Positions 44,019 through 53,036 of a stretch of DNA of 64,000 bases are shown here, piece after piece; positions within the stretch are counted from its first letter, which is position 1, and every line of letters starts with the position of its first letter. The position numbers were made by a program, and so were the translations under genes. The notes beneath the pieces were generated by a model. The model made no database searches. It was not told the origin of the DNA and was given only the letters and a program-made list of their open reading frames with translations. This DNA is from Bog-756 sp963824645 (GTDB lineage Bacteria; Actinomycetota; Acidimicrobiia; Acidimicrobiales; RAAP-2). The DNA lies in NCBI GenBank assembly GCA_963824645.1, contig CAWGQC010000011.1, forward strand, positions 78,757 through 142,756. The letters run 5' to 3'.

Positions 44019-44843
44019 TTAGAAGTGGAAGCCGTAGTCATGAATGGTCCCACTGGCCACCAGCCGCACGTAGATATCGGTGAGCGCCACGAACACCAGG
44101 CTCATCCAGGCGAACACCATGTGCCGGGAATTGAGGGGGGTGAGGGTCTTCCACAGTCGGTGACGAATCGGTGATGCCGAAAACTGCTTGACCCCGCCAC
44201 CACACAGATGACGGCAGGCGTGGCAGCTGAGGGAGTACAGCCACAGTAGCGATGCGTTGATCAAGAGCACCGCCGTCCCCACCGAAAACCCGACCCCCAC
44301 ACCGGGCTGGCGGAAGGCCTCTATCGCGTCGATGGTCAGGATGACGTTGAAGACCAGCCCGAAGTAGAAGAAGTAGCGGTGGACGTTCTGGAGAAGGAGG
44401 GGGAAGCGGGTCTCACCCGAGTAGCTCCCGTGGGCGTCCGACACCGCGCATCCGGCCGGGGCCAACCAGAACGACCGGTAGTACGCCTTGCGGTAGTAGT
44501 AGCAGGTCAGTCGGAATCCGAGGGGGAAGATGAGGATGAGCAGAGCCGGTGAGATGGTCCACCAGGTGATCACCGTGCCCGGGTGGCTGCCGGGCACACA
44601 GCTCTCGACCAGGCACGGCGAGTAGAACGGCGAGATCAGATTGCGGTGCAGGGCGGCGCCCACGTAGTAGTTCTTGTTGATGAATGCGGCCCAGGTCGAA
44701 TAACCGACGAAGAGGGTCAACACGGTCACGGTGACCACCGGTTGGATCCACCATTTGTCCCGACGAAGGGTGGGGACCGGCGGCCCGCCCCGAACCCCTC
44801 CGAGAACCACCGGGGTAACTCTGACGTCCTCCAACGTGGTCAC
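44019..44843 (-). CDS. sdhC: Succinate dehydrogenase membrane subunit (SdhC-like, five-helix Sdh1 type)
   Basis: The 274-residue membrane protein carries about five hydrophobic helices (PVVTVTVLTLFVGYSTWAAF, PALLILIFPLGFRL, YFFYFGLVFNVILTI, TAVLLINASLLWLYSL, HMVFAWMSLVFVALT). Histidines at helix ends (NVHRYFFY, SCHACRHLCGG, SRHMVF) could ligate haem. There is no separate sdhD; the single long anchor is as in Rv0249c. The GTG at 44843 has GGGAGAC upstream. The annotation rests mainly on the neighbouring sdhA-sdhB and on size and topology. Confidence 0.85.
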   Translation of the reverse strand: MTTLEDVRVTPVVLGGVRGGPPVPTLRRDKWWIQPVVTVTVLTLFVGYSTWAAFINKNYYVGAALHRNLISPFYSPCLVESCVPGSHPGTVITWWTISPALLILIFPLGFRLTCYYYRKAYYRSFWLAPAGCAVSDAHGSYSGETRFPLLLQNVHRYFFYFGLVFNVILTIDAIEAFRQPGVGVGFSVGTAVLLINASLLWLYSLSCHACRHLCGGGVKQFSASPIRHRLWKTLTPLNSRHMVFAWMSLVFVALTDIYVRLVASGTIHDYGFHF

Positions 44844-44991
44844 GCCGTCTCCCTGTCTCTACTCGTGCCGGTGGGCCGGGACCGCACCCTCGGTGCGCCG
44901 ACGCCCTGTCGAGCAGCGGGACTGGCCCACCGCACCTCGACAGGGTACCGAGTCCCACGGCAGAAGTCGAAGAAATGTTTCGTCTTGGAAA

Positions 44992-45008
44992 CATAGGATA
45001 TTCCTATG
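44992..45008. promoter_or_regulatory. Perfect inverted repeat over the LysR -10 and start codon
   Basis: CATAGGA-TAT-TCCTATG is a perfect 7-bp palindrome with 3-bp centre. Its right arm ends with the ATG of the LysR gene (45006-45008), and the -10-like TAGGAT (44994-44999) lies inside it. It also lies 150 bp from the sdhC start, so one site could serve autorepression and sdh control. ATAG/CTAT ends fit the T-N11-A style of LysR boxes. Confidence 0.75.
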
Positions 45009-45935
45009 CTCCCGGGCGTTAACCAGCTCCGGTACTTCCTGGCCGTCGCCGAAGACGGCCAGTTCACCAGGGCCGCCGAGCGTCTCCAGGTGGCGCAGCC
45101 CTCGGTCAGCGCGCAGATCCGGCGGCTCGAGGCATTGCTGGGCACGCCGCTCTTCCATCGGGGTCCCGGTCCGATCACCCTCACCGACGCAGGGGAGACC
45201 CTGCTGCCCATCGCCCGGCGGGTGGTCGCCGACCTGACCTCCATCGAGGACGAGATCTCCGGCCTCGACAGGCTCTTACGGGGGCACGTGGCCGTAGGTG
45301 CCACCCCGAGCCTCAGCGCCACCCTCCTGCCCAGCGTCCTGGGTCGCTTCCACCGCCTGCACCCCGGCGTGGCCATCCGGGTCTCCGAACAGGGGTCCCC
45401 CCAGTTGGTGGACGAACTCCTGGCCGGGACGCTCGACCTGGCCCTGGCCATCGCCCCGGTCCAGCTGAGAGGAGTGGCCAGCGTGGCCCTGGCCGAGGAG
45501 GAGCTGGTCGTGGTGACCACGCCCGACCACCCGCTGGCCCGGCGCCGCTCCGTCACTGTCCCCGAACTGGCCCAGTACCCGCTGGTGATGTTCCGCCCGG
45601 GCTACGACTTGCGCACCTCGACGCTGGCGTCCTTCGCCCAACACGGTCTCGAACCGGTGGTGGCGGTGGAGGGCGGGGAGATGGGGAGCGTGCTGGCCCT
45701 GGTCGAAGCCGGGTTGGGCGCCGCCGTGGTGCCGGGCATCGTCACCACCGCCGAGACCCGGCTCCGGGTCACCCGTTTCCGGCGACCGGCACCGACCCGC
45801 ACCATCGCCCTGGTCTCCAGCGACGACCGGGTCCCCTCGCGCGCCGCCGATGCGCTGGCCACCACCTTCATGGAGGGGATCACGGCCGGTGCCTGGCCGG
45901 GACGGGTGCCCCAGGGGATGCGGCTCCTGCGCTGA
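45006..45935 (+). CDS. LysR-family transcriptional regulator
   Basis: The N-terminal winged helix-turn-helix (residues 1-60: LRYFLAVAEDGQFTRAAERL, QPSVSAQIRRLE, LFHRGPGPITLT) and the following linker helix are typical of LysR regulators; the remaining about 220 residues form the effector domain (HVAVGATPSLSATLLPSVL opens it). Divergent from sdhCAB, it is the obvious candidate regulator of that operon. The start codon lies within a palindrome and 6 bases after TAGGAT, so the message is probably leaderless. The effector is unknown. 309 residues. Confidence 0.92.
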   Translation: MLPGVNQLRYFLAVAEDGQFTRAAERLQVAQPSVSAQIRRLEALLGTPLFHRGPGPITLTDAGETLLPIARRVVADLTSIEDEISGLDRLLRGHVAVGATPSLSATLLPSVLGRFHRLHPGVAIRVSEQGSPQLVDELLAGTLDLALAIAPVQLRGVASVALAEEELVVVTTPDHPLARRRSVTVPELAQYPLVMFRPGYDLRTSTLASFAQHGLEPVVAVEGGEMGSVLALVEAGLGAAVVPGIVTTAETRLRVTRFRRPAPTRTIALVSSDDRVPSRAADALATTFMEGITAGAWPGRVPQGMRLLR

Positions 45936-46023
45936 CCGCGGTGGCCCGCCGCCCGTCGGGCCCCGGTCCGACGAGGGCCGCCCCGCTGTCCCTGGTTGGA
46001 TCGATCCCGCGTAGGCTCGCCCC

Positions 46024-47508
46024 ATGACCCCGCCGGATCCCGCTGACACCCCCGACGACCTCGCTGTCGACCTCACGCTCCAGTTGACCCCGCCTCCGGA
46101 TGTGACCACCCTCGGCCACCTGTTGGAATCGGGTTGGACCTCGCTGCCGGTGGGCGAGGAGATCAGGCACAATGCGTCGCGCCGCATCGCCGCCGGTCAA
46201 CCGCTGGTGGGTGGCGTGCTCGGGTTCGACGACACCGTCCTGCCCCAGCTGGAGAACGCCCTCCTGGCCGGACACGACATCATCCTGCTCGGCGAACGCG
46301 GTCAGGCCAAGACCCGCATCATCCGCTCGCTGGTCGGGCTGCTGGACGAATGGCTGCCGATCGTGGCCCACTCCGAGATCAATGACGACCCCACCCACCC
46401 GATCTCCCGTTTTGCCAAGGATCTGCTGGCCGAAGCGGGTGACGAGGTCCCGGTGTCGTGGGTCCACCGCAGCGAACGGTACGGGGAGAAACTGGCCACG
46501 CCGGACACCTCTATCGCCGATCTGATCGGTGAGGTCGATCCCATCCGGGTGGCCGAGGGCCGGTACCTGTCCGACGAACTCACCATCCACTACGGGCTGG
46601 TGCCCCGTCTCAATCGGGGGATCTTCGCCGTCAACGAACTCCCCGATCTGGCCGAACGCATCCAAGTCGGCCTCCTCAACGTGTTGGAGGAGAGGGACGT
46701 CCAGATCCGCGGCCACCGGGTCCGCCTCCCCTTGGACATCGTGTTGGTGGCCACGGCCAATCCGGAGGACTACACCAACCGCGGTCGGATCATCACCCCC
46801 CTGAAGGACCGCTTCGGCTCGCAGATCCGCACCCATTACCCACCCGACGCCGCCACCGAGCTGCGCATTGCCGAAGCTGAAGCCCAGCTGCCCAGCGGAG
46901 GCGACGGTACGGTCGGCCGGCCGCGAGTCGAGGTGCCCGCTTTCATGGCCGACGTGGTGGCCGAGCTGAGCCAGCTGGCCCGCGAGAGCCCCCACCTCAA
47001 CCAGCGGTCCGGTGTCTCGGTCCGCCTCACCATCGCCAACTACGAGACGCTGGTGGCCAACGCCACCCGACGGGCCCTGCGCAACGGCGAGTCCGAGGCG
47101 GTGCCCCGGGTGTCCGACCTGCAGGCCCTGGTCCCCTCGACCCAGGGCAAGGTCGAAGTCGAGTCGCTGGAGGAGGGTCGCGAGGAGATCCTGCTGGCCC
47201 AGTTGGTCAACGCCGCCGTGCTCATCGTGTTCCGGCGCCGCGTCGTGCTCGACGATCCGGCGGCCGTAGTCGGTTCGTTCACCAGCGAGACGGTGGTCCA
47301 TGCCGGGGACGACCTGCCGGCCGCCGCCTACGCATCGGCTCTGGCCCAGATGCCGGCCCTGTCGGCCCCGGTGGTGACCCTCACCGGTGGCTCCGAAGAT
47401 CCTGCCTTGGTGGCCAGTGCCCTGGAGTTCCTGCTCGAGGGCCTGCACCTCACCAAACGCCTCAACAAGGAGTCGGCCGGCTCGCGGGCTCTCTATCGGG
47501 GTCGCTGA
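46024..47508 (+). CDS. MoxR-like AAA+ ATPase (Mg-chelatase I-like)
   Basis: AAA+ ATPase of 494 residues. Walker A is GERGQAKTRIIRSL, sensor-1 region is VATANPEDYTNRGRI, followed by PLKDRFGSQI and the arginine-rich lid; the Walker B segment reads GIFAVNELPDL, with Glu. There is a 90-residue N-terminal extension. ATG lies 6 bases after TAGGCT (46012-46017). The stop overlaps the VWA gene by one base. MoxR-VWA pairs act as chaperones for metal insertion or for complex activation, but the client here is unknown. Confidence 0.87.
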   Translation: MTPPDPADTPDDLAVDLTLQLTPPPDVTTLGHLLESGWTSLPVGEEIRHNASRRIAAGQPLVGGVLGFDDTVLPQLENALLAGHDIILLGERGQAKTRIIRSLVGLLDEWLPIVAHSEINDDPTHPISRFAKDLLAEAGDEVPVSWVHRSERYGEKLATPDTSIADLIGEVDPIRVAEGRYLSDELTIHYGLVPRLNRGIFAVNELPDLAERIQVGLLNVLEERDVQIRGHRVRLPLDIVLVATANPEDYTNRGRIITPLKDRFGSQIRTHYPPDAATELRIAEAEAQLPSGGDGTVGRPRVEVPAFMADVVAELSQLARESPHLNQRSGVSVRLTIANYETLVANATRRALRNGESEAVPRVSDLQALVPSTQGKVEVESLEEGREEILLAQLVNAAVLIVFRRRVVLDDPAAVVGSFTSETVVHAGDDLPAAAYASALAQMPALSAPVVTLTGGSEDPALVASALEFLLEGLHLTKRLNKESAGSRALYRGR

Positions 47509-49541
47509 TGACCTGGCGCTTCGACTACCGCAAGTGGGACGGGACCCAGGAATCGCTGGTCGACGACACCGACGCCGTCCTCTCGCAGTTGACCGACGAC
47601 CTCTTGGCCAACGGCGACCTGCATGAGGCGCTCCAGCGGATGCTCAACCGCGGGTGGCGCGTGCCCGACGGCACCGAGGTCCAGGGTCTGCGCGACCTGC
47701 TGGACGAGCTTCGGCTGGAGCGCGAGGAGCAACTCGATCGTGGTGACCTCGGGGGCGCCTACCACGAGGTGGCCGAGGAAATGCAGGAGGTGCTGGCCGA
47801 GGAGCGGGCCGGCATCGACGACCTCGAGTCCGAGGCGCGCCGGTCGGGGGACGAGCGTCGCCAGCAGGTGACCGACGAGGTGGCCTCCGAACGCAGGATG
47901 CAGCTGGACCTCCTCCCGAGCGATCTGGCCGGCATGGTACGCAGCCTGCAGGAATATGAGTTCGTCTCCTCCGAAGCCCGCCAGCACTTCGAGGAGCTAC
48001 TCGAACGGTTGCGGGAGGAGGTGGCCCGTACCTACTTCGACCAGATGTCCGAGGCGTTGGCCCACCCCGACCCCGAACAGTTGGCCCACATGCGAGACGC
48101 CTTCGACGCCCTCAACCGCATGCTCGAACAACGCGATGCCGGTGAGGAGATCGATCCGTCGTTCGAGTCCTTCATGGAACAGTACGGCGACCTGTTCCCC
48201 GGCGATCCGGCCGATCTCGACGATCTGCTGGCCCAACTGGCGGCCCGGATGGCGGCGGCCCAGGCCATGTGGAACTCGATGTCGCCCGAGCAGCGGGCCC
48301 AGCTCCAGGGGCTGGCCGAGTCCCTGCTGGAGGATCTCGATCTGCGTTGGCAGGTGGATCGGCTGGCCGGCAACCTGCAAAAGGCGTTCCCCGGTGCCGG
48401 CTGGGACCAGCGCTACCGCTTCAGTGGTGACCAGCCGATGGGGATGGGCGAGGGCACCGACGCGGCGGGCCGGCTTCGCGATCTCGAAGAGCTCGAGAAC
48501 TACCTCCGTTCGGCCACCTCACCGGCCCAGCTGGCCGAAGTCGACGTGGACAAGGTCAGGAAGCACCTGGGTGAGGACGCCGCCCGGTCGCTCGAGCGCC
48601 TTTCCCAGCTGGCCAAGCAGCTGACCGAGGCCGGGCTCATCGACCAGCGCGAGGGCCGCTACGAGCTGACCCCCAAGGGAATCCGTCGCATCGGCCAGCA
48701 GGCGCTGGCCGATCTGTTCGACCAACTGGACAAGGACCGGATGGGAACCCATCGCACCACGTGGATGGGGACCGGTCACGATCGCGAGGAGACCACCAAA
48801 CCCTACGAATTCGGGGACCCGTTCAACCTGGATCTCTCCCGGACCGTGCACAACGCCGTGCGCCGGGCCGGGAGCGGCGTGCCGGTGCGCCTCTCGCCCG
48901 ACGACTTCGAGGTCATCGAGACCGAGGCTCTGACCCGCTCGGCCACCGTCCTGCTGCTCGATCTGTCCCTGTCCATGCCCATGCGCGACAACTTCGTGCC
49001 GGCCAAAAAGATGGCCATGGCTCTCCACACCCTGATCTCCTCGCGCTTCCCCCGCGACTATCTGGGCCTGGTGGGATTCTCCGAGGTGGCCCGGGTCATC
49101 GAGCCCGAAGACCTACCCACCGTGAGCTGGGACTACGTCTACGGGACCAACCTCCAGCACGGGCTCATCCTGGCCCGCAAGATGCTGGCCCACCAGGAGG
49201 GGACCAAGCAGATCATCCTGGTCACCGACGGTGAGCCCACCGCCCACGTCATCCCCTATCAAGGTGGCGTCGGCTATGACGTTTTCTTCAACTACCCGCC
49301 GGTTCCCGAAACGCTGGAGGTGACCCTGGCCGAGGTCATGCGGTGCACCCGGGCGGGGATTACCATCAACACCTTCCTGCTGGATCCCGACCGCGGCCTG
49401 CAGGGATTCGTCGAGCAATTGGCCCGCATCAACCGGGGCCGGACGTTCGCCACCTCTCCGGGGGAGCTGGGCGACTACGTGCTGGTCGACTTTTTGGCCC
49501 ACAAGACCAAACTCCGTACCCGGAGCCGGCGAGCCGGCTGA
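47508..49541 (+). CDS. VWA-domain protein partnered with MoxR-like ATPase
   Basis: The 677-residue protein is mostly acidic helical/coiled-coil sequence up to about residue 450 (EEQLDRGDL, EEMQEVLAEERAG, LLEDLDLRWQVD). The C-terminal about 200 residues form a von Willebrand A domain with a full MIDAS: DLSLSMPMRDN (DxSxS), a Thr in GTNLQHGL, and VTDGEPT (Asp). No signal peptide, so it is probably cytoplasmic. Tight coupling with the ATPase (TGATG) says they act together. Confidence 0.87.
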   Translation: MTWRFDYRKWDGTQESLVDDTDAVLSQLTDDLLANGDLHEALQRMLNRGWRVPDGTEVQGLRDLLDELRLEREEQLDRGDLGGAYHEVAEEMQEVLAEERAGIDDLESEARRSGDERRQQVTDEVASERRMQLDLLPSDLAGMVRSLQEYEFVSSEARQHFEELLERLREEVARTYFDQMSEALAHPDPEQLAHMRDAFDALNRMLEQRDAGEEIDPSFESFMEQYGDLFPGDPADLDDLLAQLAARMAAAQAMWNSMSPEQRAQLQGLAESLLEDLDLRWQVDRLAGNLQKAFPGAGWDQRYRFSGDQPMGMGEGTDAAGRLRDLEELENYLRSATSPAQLAEVDVDKVRKHLGEDAARSLERLSQLAKQLTEAGLIDQREGRYELTPKGIRRIGQQALADLFDQLDKDRMGTHRTTWMGTGHDREETTKPYEFGDPFNLDLSRTVHNAVRRAGSGVPVRLSPDDFEVIETEALTRSATVLLLDLSLSMPMRDNFVPAKKMAMALHTLISSRFPRDYLGLVGFSEVARVIEPEDLPTVSWDYVYGTNLQHGLILARKMLAHQEGTKQIILVTDGEPTAHVIPYQGGVGYDVFFNYPPVPETLEVTLAEVMRCTRAGITINTFLLDPDRGLQGFVEQLARINRGRTFATSPGELGDYVLVDFLAHKTKLRTRSRRAG

Positions 49542-49548
49542 CCGGGAA

Positions 49549-49575
49549 GGGCCCGGGCCAGTCGGCCCCGGGCCC
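49549..49575 (+). terminator. GC hairpin ending the MoxR-VWA operon
   Basis: GGGCCCGGG and CCCGGGCCC arms with an inner CC-AGTC-GG begin 8 bp after the VWA stop. One unpaired C lies in the right arm. No U-tract. Confidence 0.65.
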
Positions 49576-49868
49576 ACCTTCGAGGGAAACCGGGCCATCG
49601 GACGGGGGTTTTCCCACTCCCGGCTCGGTGGTGGGCCATGCATACGCAGAGTCGCCCCTTCATCACGAAAAGTGACCTCTGACCTGGCGTCATGTTTGTC
49701 CGGCGGCCTGTCGGGCGGACCGCCCGACCGTCGGCGTCGTCGGGGTTCTCCCATCCCCAACAGGATTTTTCTTGCGTTTGGGCCTCCGATAGTGAAAGAT
49801 GACATATCTGTAGTTACATCCGTGCTATGCGATTCCAGCCGGAACCGTGTGGATGACTGGGAGGGAGA
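49576..49868 (+). promoter_or_regulatory. Long AT-richer upstream region of whiB
   Basis: About 300 bp between the operon terminator and whiB hold no recognised gene. From 49750 to 49850 the sequence is much richer in A/T than its surroundings (gatttttcttgcgtttggg, gtgaaagatgacatatctg, gtagttacatccgtgctatg), as expected for a regulated promoter with an untranslated leader. TATGCG near 49827 is a possible -10. No specific operator was recognised. Confidence 0.45.
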
Positions 49869-49875
49869 CCTGTCA

Positions 49876-50157
49876 ATGGACATGGTGTCATTGATGTACG
49901 GGCCCCAAGAACGCAGCTGGCAGACCAAGGCCAACTGCATGGGCGTCGATCCTGACCTTTTCTTTCCCGAGCGGGGTGCATCGACCCGCGAGGCCAAGGA
50001 GGTCTGCCGCGGCTGCGTGGTGCGCGAGGACTGCCTCGAGTATGCCCTGGCCAACGGCGAGAAGTTCGGGATCTGGGGTGGGTTGTCCGAGCGGGAGCGG
50101 CGAAGGCTCCGGCGTCAGCGGGCCATGCAGCGACGGGCCGTCATCAGCGCTTCTTGA
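49876..50157 (+). CDS. WhiB-family Fe-S transcriptional regulator (WhiB/WhmD-like)
   Basis: WhiB proteins are actinobacterial 4Fe-4S proteins that bind the principal sigma factor and control division or differentiation. The 93 residues hold the four ligands in NCMGVDPDLFFPE, CRGCVVREDC, the GIWGG turn, and the basic tail SERERRRLRRQRAMQRR. STREAKEVC and LEYALANGEKFGIWGGLSERERRRL are closest to Streptomyces WhiB and mycobacterial WhmD. The ATG at 49876 has a strong GGAGGGAG about 9 bases upstream. Confidence 0.92.
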   Translation: MDMVSLMYGPQERSWQTKANCMGVDPDLFFPERGASTREAKEVCRGCVVREDCLEYALANGEKFGIWGGLSERERRRLRRQRAMQRRAVISAS

Positions 50158-50173
50158 CCCGGGGGGCGGTGGG

Positions 50174-51067
50174 CTACCGACCCACCGCCTGACCCCAGCG
50201 CAGCTCCAGGCGGGATTCGATGGTGCGGTCGGGGGACAGGTCGAGTTCCGGCCAGCGGTGGGCGGGTACGGCGGCGAGGACGGCGGCGGGGGCCAGTCCG
50301 ACCAGCTCCGCTCGCTGGACGGCGCATCCCATCGACTCAGCTCCGCCGGCCACTGCGTCGTACAGTGCGGCCAGCGACACCGATGCCGGGTCGATGACGT
50401 TGAAGCTGACCTGGGCTCCTGACGAAATCGGAAAGCCGAGGCTGCGCACCGCCGGACCACGCAGACCGGCGGCCAAGGCACGGGCGACCCGGGCGGGGTC
50501 CACCCCGGGCGGGCCATCGCCGGAACCGGCCGCGGCGGCGATCCACACGTTGTAGGCCACCAGCACCGGCCGGACCCCGGCGGCGGCGGCACCGGCTGTG
50601 GGGTGCGGCTGCCCCGGCCCGCGGTCGGGCTGGAGGGAGCGGAAGGCGTTGCGGCGGACATCAGGAAGCGACCGTTCCGGCCCGTAGATGAAGGACGGTA
50701 GCTCGAGCGACGATGCCGCCCAGTCGGCGAACCGGTCACGGGCGGCCCGCATGCCGGCCATACCTACCGCCGGGACGGAGCCGGCCGGGACCGTGGAGGC
50801 CGGAACGAACGGGACCACGTCGGCTGCTCCCAGTCGGGGGTGGAGCCCGACATGAGCGCGCAGATCGATGCGTTCCACCGCCACACGCACCACGGCGCGG
50901 GCGGCGTCCTCGACAGCCTCGACCGGGCCGCCCAGAGTCACCACTGAGCGATGGTGTTCGGGATCAGCGTGCAGATCGAGCAGGGTGTCGCCGGCCGCTT
51001 CGGCCAGGGCCACGATGACCAGGGGGTCGCGTCCCTCGCTGATGTTGACGACGCACTCGGCCCACAT
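50174..51067 (-). CDS. Glutamate formimidoyltransferase-like protein
   Basis: The family transfers a formimino group from formiminoglutamate to THF. Diagnostic segments are ECVVNISEGRD (usual VPNFSEGR), HHRSVVTLGGP, HVGLHPRLGAADVVPFVP, and LVAYNVWI near the mid-domain. It covers only the two transferase subdomains (297 residues); no cyclodeaminase domain is attached, and no hut genes are nearby. Histidine degradation is therefore not shown; it may feed the folate pool used by the purine genes. The ATG at 51067 has no clear ribosome-binding site. Confidence 0.83.
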   Translation of the reverse strand: MWAECVVNISEGRDPLVIVALAEAAGDTLLDLHADPEHHRSVVTLGGPVEAVEDAARAVVRVAVERIDLRAHVGLHPRLGAADVVPFVPASTVPAGSVPAVGMAGMRAARDRFADWAASSLELPSFIYGPERSLPDVRRNAFRSLQPDRGPGQPHPTAGAAAAGVRPVLVAYNVWIAAAAGSGDGPPGVDPARVARALAAGLRGPAVRSLGFPISSGAQVSFNVIDPASVSLAALYDAVAGGAESMGCAVQRAELVGLAPAAVLAAVPAHRWPELDLSPDRTIESRLELRWGQAVGR

Positions 51068-51105
51068 GGCGCCGTCCGGAGCGGTGCGGCGCCGGCCCTC
51101 CTGTC

Positions 51106-51348
51106 TCAGACAGCCACAGCGTGACTGATCCGCCGCCGCCGGAGCAGGCGGCGGCGTTCACGCTCGGACTTGCCGCCCCACACGCCGTGGTCGACTCGCT
51201 CCTCCAGTGCGTACTCGAGGCAGGCGTCGGCCACCGGGCACTCGGCGCAGATGCGTTGGGCGGCCTGTACCCCTACGCCGTCACTGGGAAAGAAAATGGC
51301 GGGCGCCATGTCTCTGCACTTTCCGACGCTCATCCAATCGGTATCCAT
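51106..51348 (-). CDS. WhiB-family Fe-S transcriptional regulator, second copy
   Basis: The 80 residues contain KCRDMAPAIFFPSD, CAECPVADAC, GVWGG and SERERRRLLRRRR: all four Fe-S cysteines, the sigma-binding turn and a basic DNA-binding tail. It resembles WhiB1/WblE more in length but differs from both, so no subfamily name is given. ATG 51348 was chosen because GGAGG lies 5 bases upstream; ATG 51360 would overlap that site. It is divergent from the HtrA gene and upstream of the formiminotransferase gene (38 bp). Confidence 0.9.
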   Translation of the reverse strand: MDTDWMSVGKCRDMAPAIFFPSDGVGVQAAQRICAECPVADACLEYALEERVDHGVWGGKSERERRRLLRRRRISHAVAV

Positions 51349-51482
51349 GTGGGCCTCCATCGAACTCGAGGATGCTGCGGCGGGATCCGCGTGGGTCGCC
51401 CCGGCTCTGCTGCCGTCGCCATCCGTTACCCCACTAGTCTCGCAGTTCAAACCTTTCCGCAGCGCGAAATGGGCCGGTATTG

Positions 51483-53000
51483 ATGGATTCCTCACAAAAT
51501 TCTTATGAGGCACCAGGGCCTTCTTATGAAAGCGGTGACAGCCTCGAGGCGACGGAGTCCAAAGACCAGGCCACCGACGATCCGGTGCCGGTTCCCCAGG
51601 CCGTCCCCTCTCTACCGGTTCCTTTCGAGCTCCCCTCCCCCCTCGGCCCCGGAGCCGGGCAGGCGGCGTCCCCCCCGCCGGCCCCGCCGTCCCCGGGCTA
51701 TCCGGTGGCCCCGTCCTACCCCTCCTACCCGGCCCCCGGTGGGTTCGGCGGCTACGGCCCCTACGGGGGGATGGTCGGATCACCGGGAGTGCCCTCCCCT
51801 TACGGGTACCCCTACGGACTGGTGGCACCGGTTCCCGTGGTGCGTCACACTCTTCAACGCAAGACCTGGGTCTGGGTGGTGGTTCTCACCGCAGTTGTGG
51901 CCGCCCTGATCGGGAGCGTGGTCGGGGCCGAGGTCGGCTCCAACAGCCAGCAGACCATCGTCAAGCAGTTCTTCCCCAACAGCAGTGCATTGACCAAACC
52001 CCAGGACGTCCAGGAGATTCTGGCCAAGGTCGAACCGGCCGTGGTGTCGATCAACGCTGATGCTGCCGGTCGGGGATCGGCCTCCGGCGACATCGTCGAG
52101 GCGGCGGGCAGCGGCATGGTCCTCACGTCCACCGGCGAGGTGCTCACCAACAACCACGTGGTCGCCGGGGCCACGACGGTGACGGTCACCCTGTTCGGTC
52201 AGACCAGCGCCCTGCCCTCGCACGTGCTGGGAACGGACCCGGCCCAGGATCTGGCTCTGGTCCAGATCGACCACGTCTCGGGTCTGCCCACCGTGAACCT
52301 GGGTCAGTCGTCCGAGGTCCGGGTGGGCGACTCCGTGCTGGCCATCGGGAATGCGCTGGCCCTGGCCGGGGGTCCGACAGTCACCGAGGGGATCGTTTCG
52401 GCCGAGGGGCGTTCGCTCACCGCCCAGAACGACAGCGGTCAGACCGAGAACCTGACCGGTCTGCTCCAGACCGACGCAGCCATCAACCCGGGGAACTCCG
52501 GTGGTCCCCTGGTGGACAGCCAGGGGCAGGTCATTGGCATGAACACGGCGGTGGCCTCCAGTACCACCGGCAATGCCCCCACCGAGGACATCGGTTTTGC
52601 CATCGCCGTCGATTCGATCAAGCCCCGGCTGACCCAGTTGCGCCAGGGCGGCACCGGAGGTTCCGGGCCGGCCACACCCACGCTGCCCGCCGACAATGCC
52701 GCCTATATGGGTGTGATCGTCGGGACGGTCACACCCGCCCTCCAGCAGGCCGATCATCTGACACCGTCGTCCGGGGCGTTGGTCATCTCGGTGGAATCCG
52801 GTTCGCCGGCCCAGAAGGCGGGGCTGCAGGTGAACGACGTGATCGTGTCCTTCAACGGCGCCACCATCCAGAGCCCGCAGGATCTGACGGCGGCCATCCA
52901 TCCCCTGGCTGCGGGGGATCATGTCACTGTGGGCGTCTACCGCGGCCCGTCCCACTTCAGCCTGGGGGTGACCCTCGGAGCCCGACCGGCCACCGGGTAG
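51483..53000 (+). CDS. Membrane-anchored HtrA-family serine protease with PDZ domain
   Basis: The 505-residue protein has a cytoplasmic Pro/Gly/Tyr-rich N-terminus (residues 1-120), one membrane helix (WVWVVVLTAVVAALIGSVVG), a trypsin-fold protease with a complete triad His225 (TNNHVV), Asp256 (AQDLALVQ) and Ser339 (NPGNSGGPL), and a C-terminal PDZ domain (YMGVIVG, SPAQKAGLQVNDVIVSFNG). It should degrade or sense misfolded extracytoplasmic proteins. ATG 51483 was preferred to TTG 51480. Its TAG stop forms the start of a -10-like TAGGAT for the next gene. Confidence 0.92.
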   Translation: MDSSQNSYEAPGPSYESGDSLEATESKDQATDDPVPVPQAVPSLPVPFELPSPLGPGAGQAASPPPAPPSPGYPVAPSYPSYPAPGGFGGYGPYGGMVGSPGVPSPYGYPYGLVAPVPVVRHTLQRKTWVWVVVLTAVVAALIGSVVGAEVGSNSQQTIVKQFFPNSSALTKPQDVQEILAKVEPAVVSINADAAGRGSASGDIVEAAGSGMVLTSTGEVLTNNHVVAGATTVTVTLFGQTSALPSHVLGTDPAQDLALVQIDHVSGLPTVNLGQSSEVRVGDSVLAIGNALALAGGPTVTEGIVSAEGRSLTAQNDSGQTENLTGLLQTDAAINPGNSGGPLVDSQGQVIGMNTAVASSTTGNAPTEDIGFAIAVDSIKPRLTQLRQGGTGGSGPATPTLPADNAAYMGVIVGTVTPALQQADHLTPSSGALVISVESGSPAQKAGLQVNDVIVSFNGATIQSPQDLTAAIHPLAAGDHVTVGVYRGPSHFSLGVTLGARPATG

Positions 53001-53003
53001 GAT
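52998..53003 (+). promoter_or_regulatory. -10-like TAGGAT overlapping the HtrA stop codon
   Basis: The TAG stop of the protease gene provides the first three bases. A start near 53010 would leave a leader of about 27 nt containing AGAGGAG (53022-53028), so this unit has a leader and ribosome-binding site, unlike most similar hexamers here. Confidence 0.5.
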
Positions 53004-53036
53004 GCGCCAGCCGCCATTGCCAGAGGAGCATCAACC

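Noticed and set aside
50174..51067. Full histidine-utilisation function
   Set aside because: Only the formiminotransferase fold is present, with no hutH, hutU or hutI in the window.
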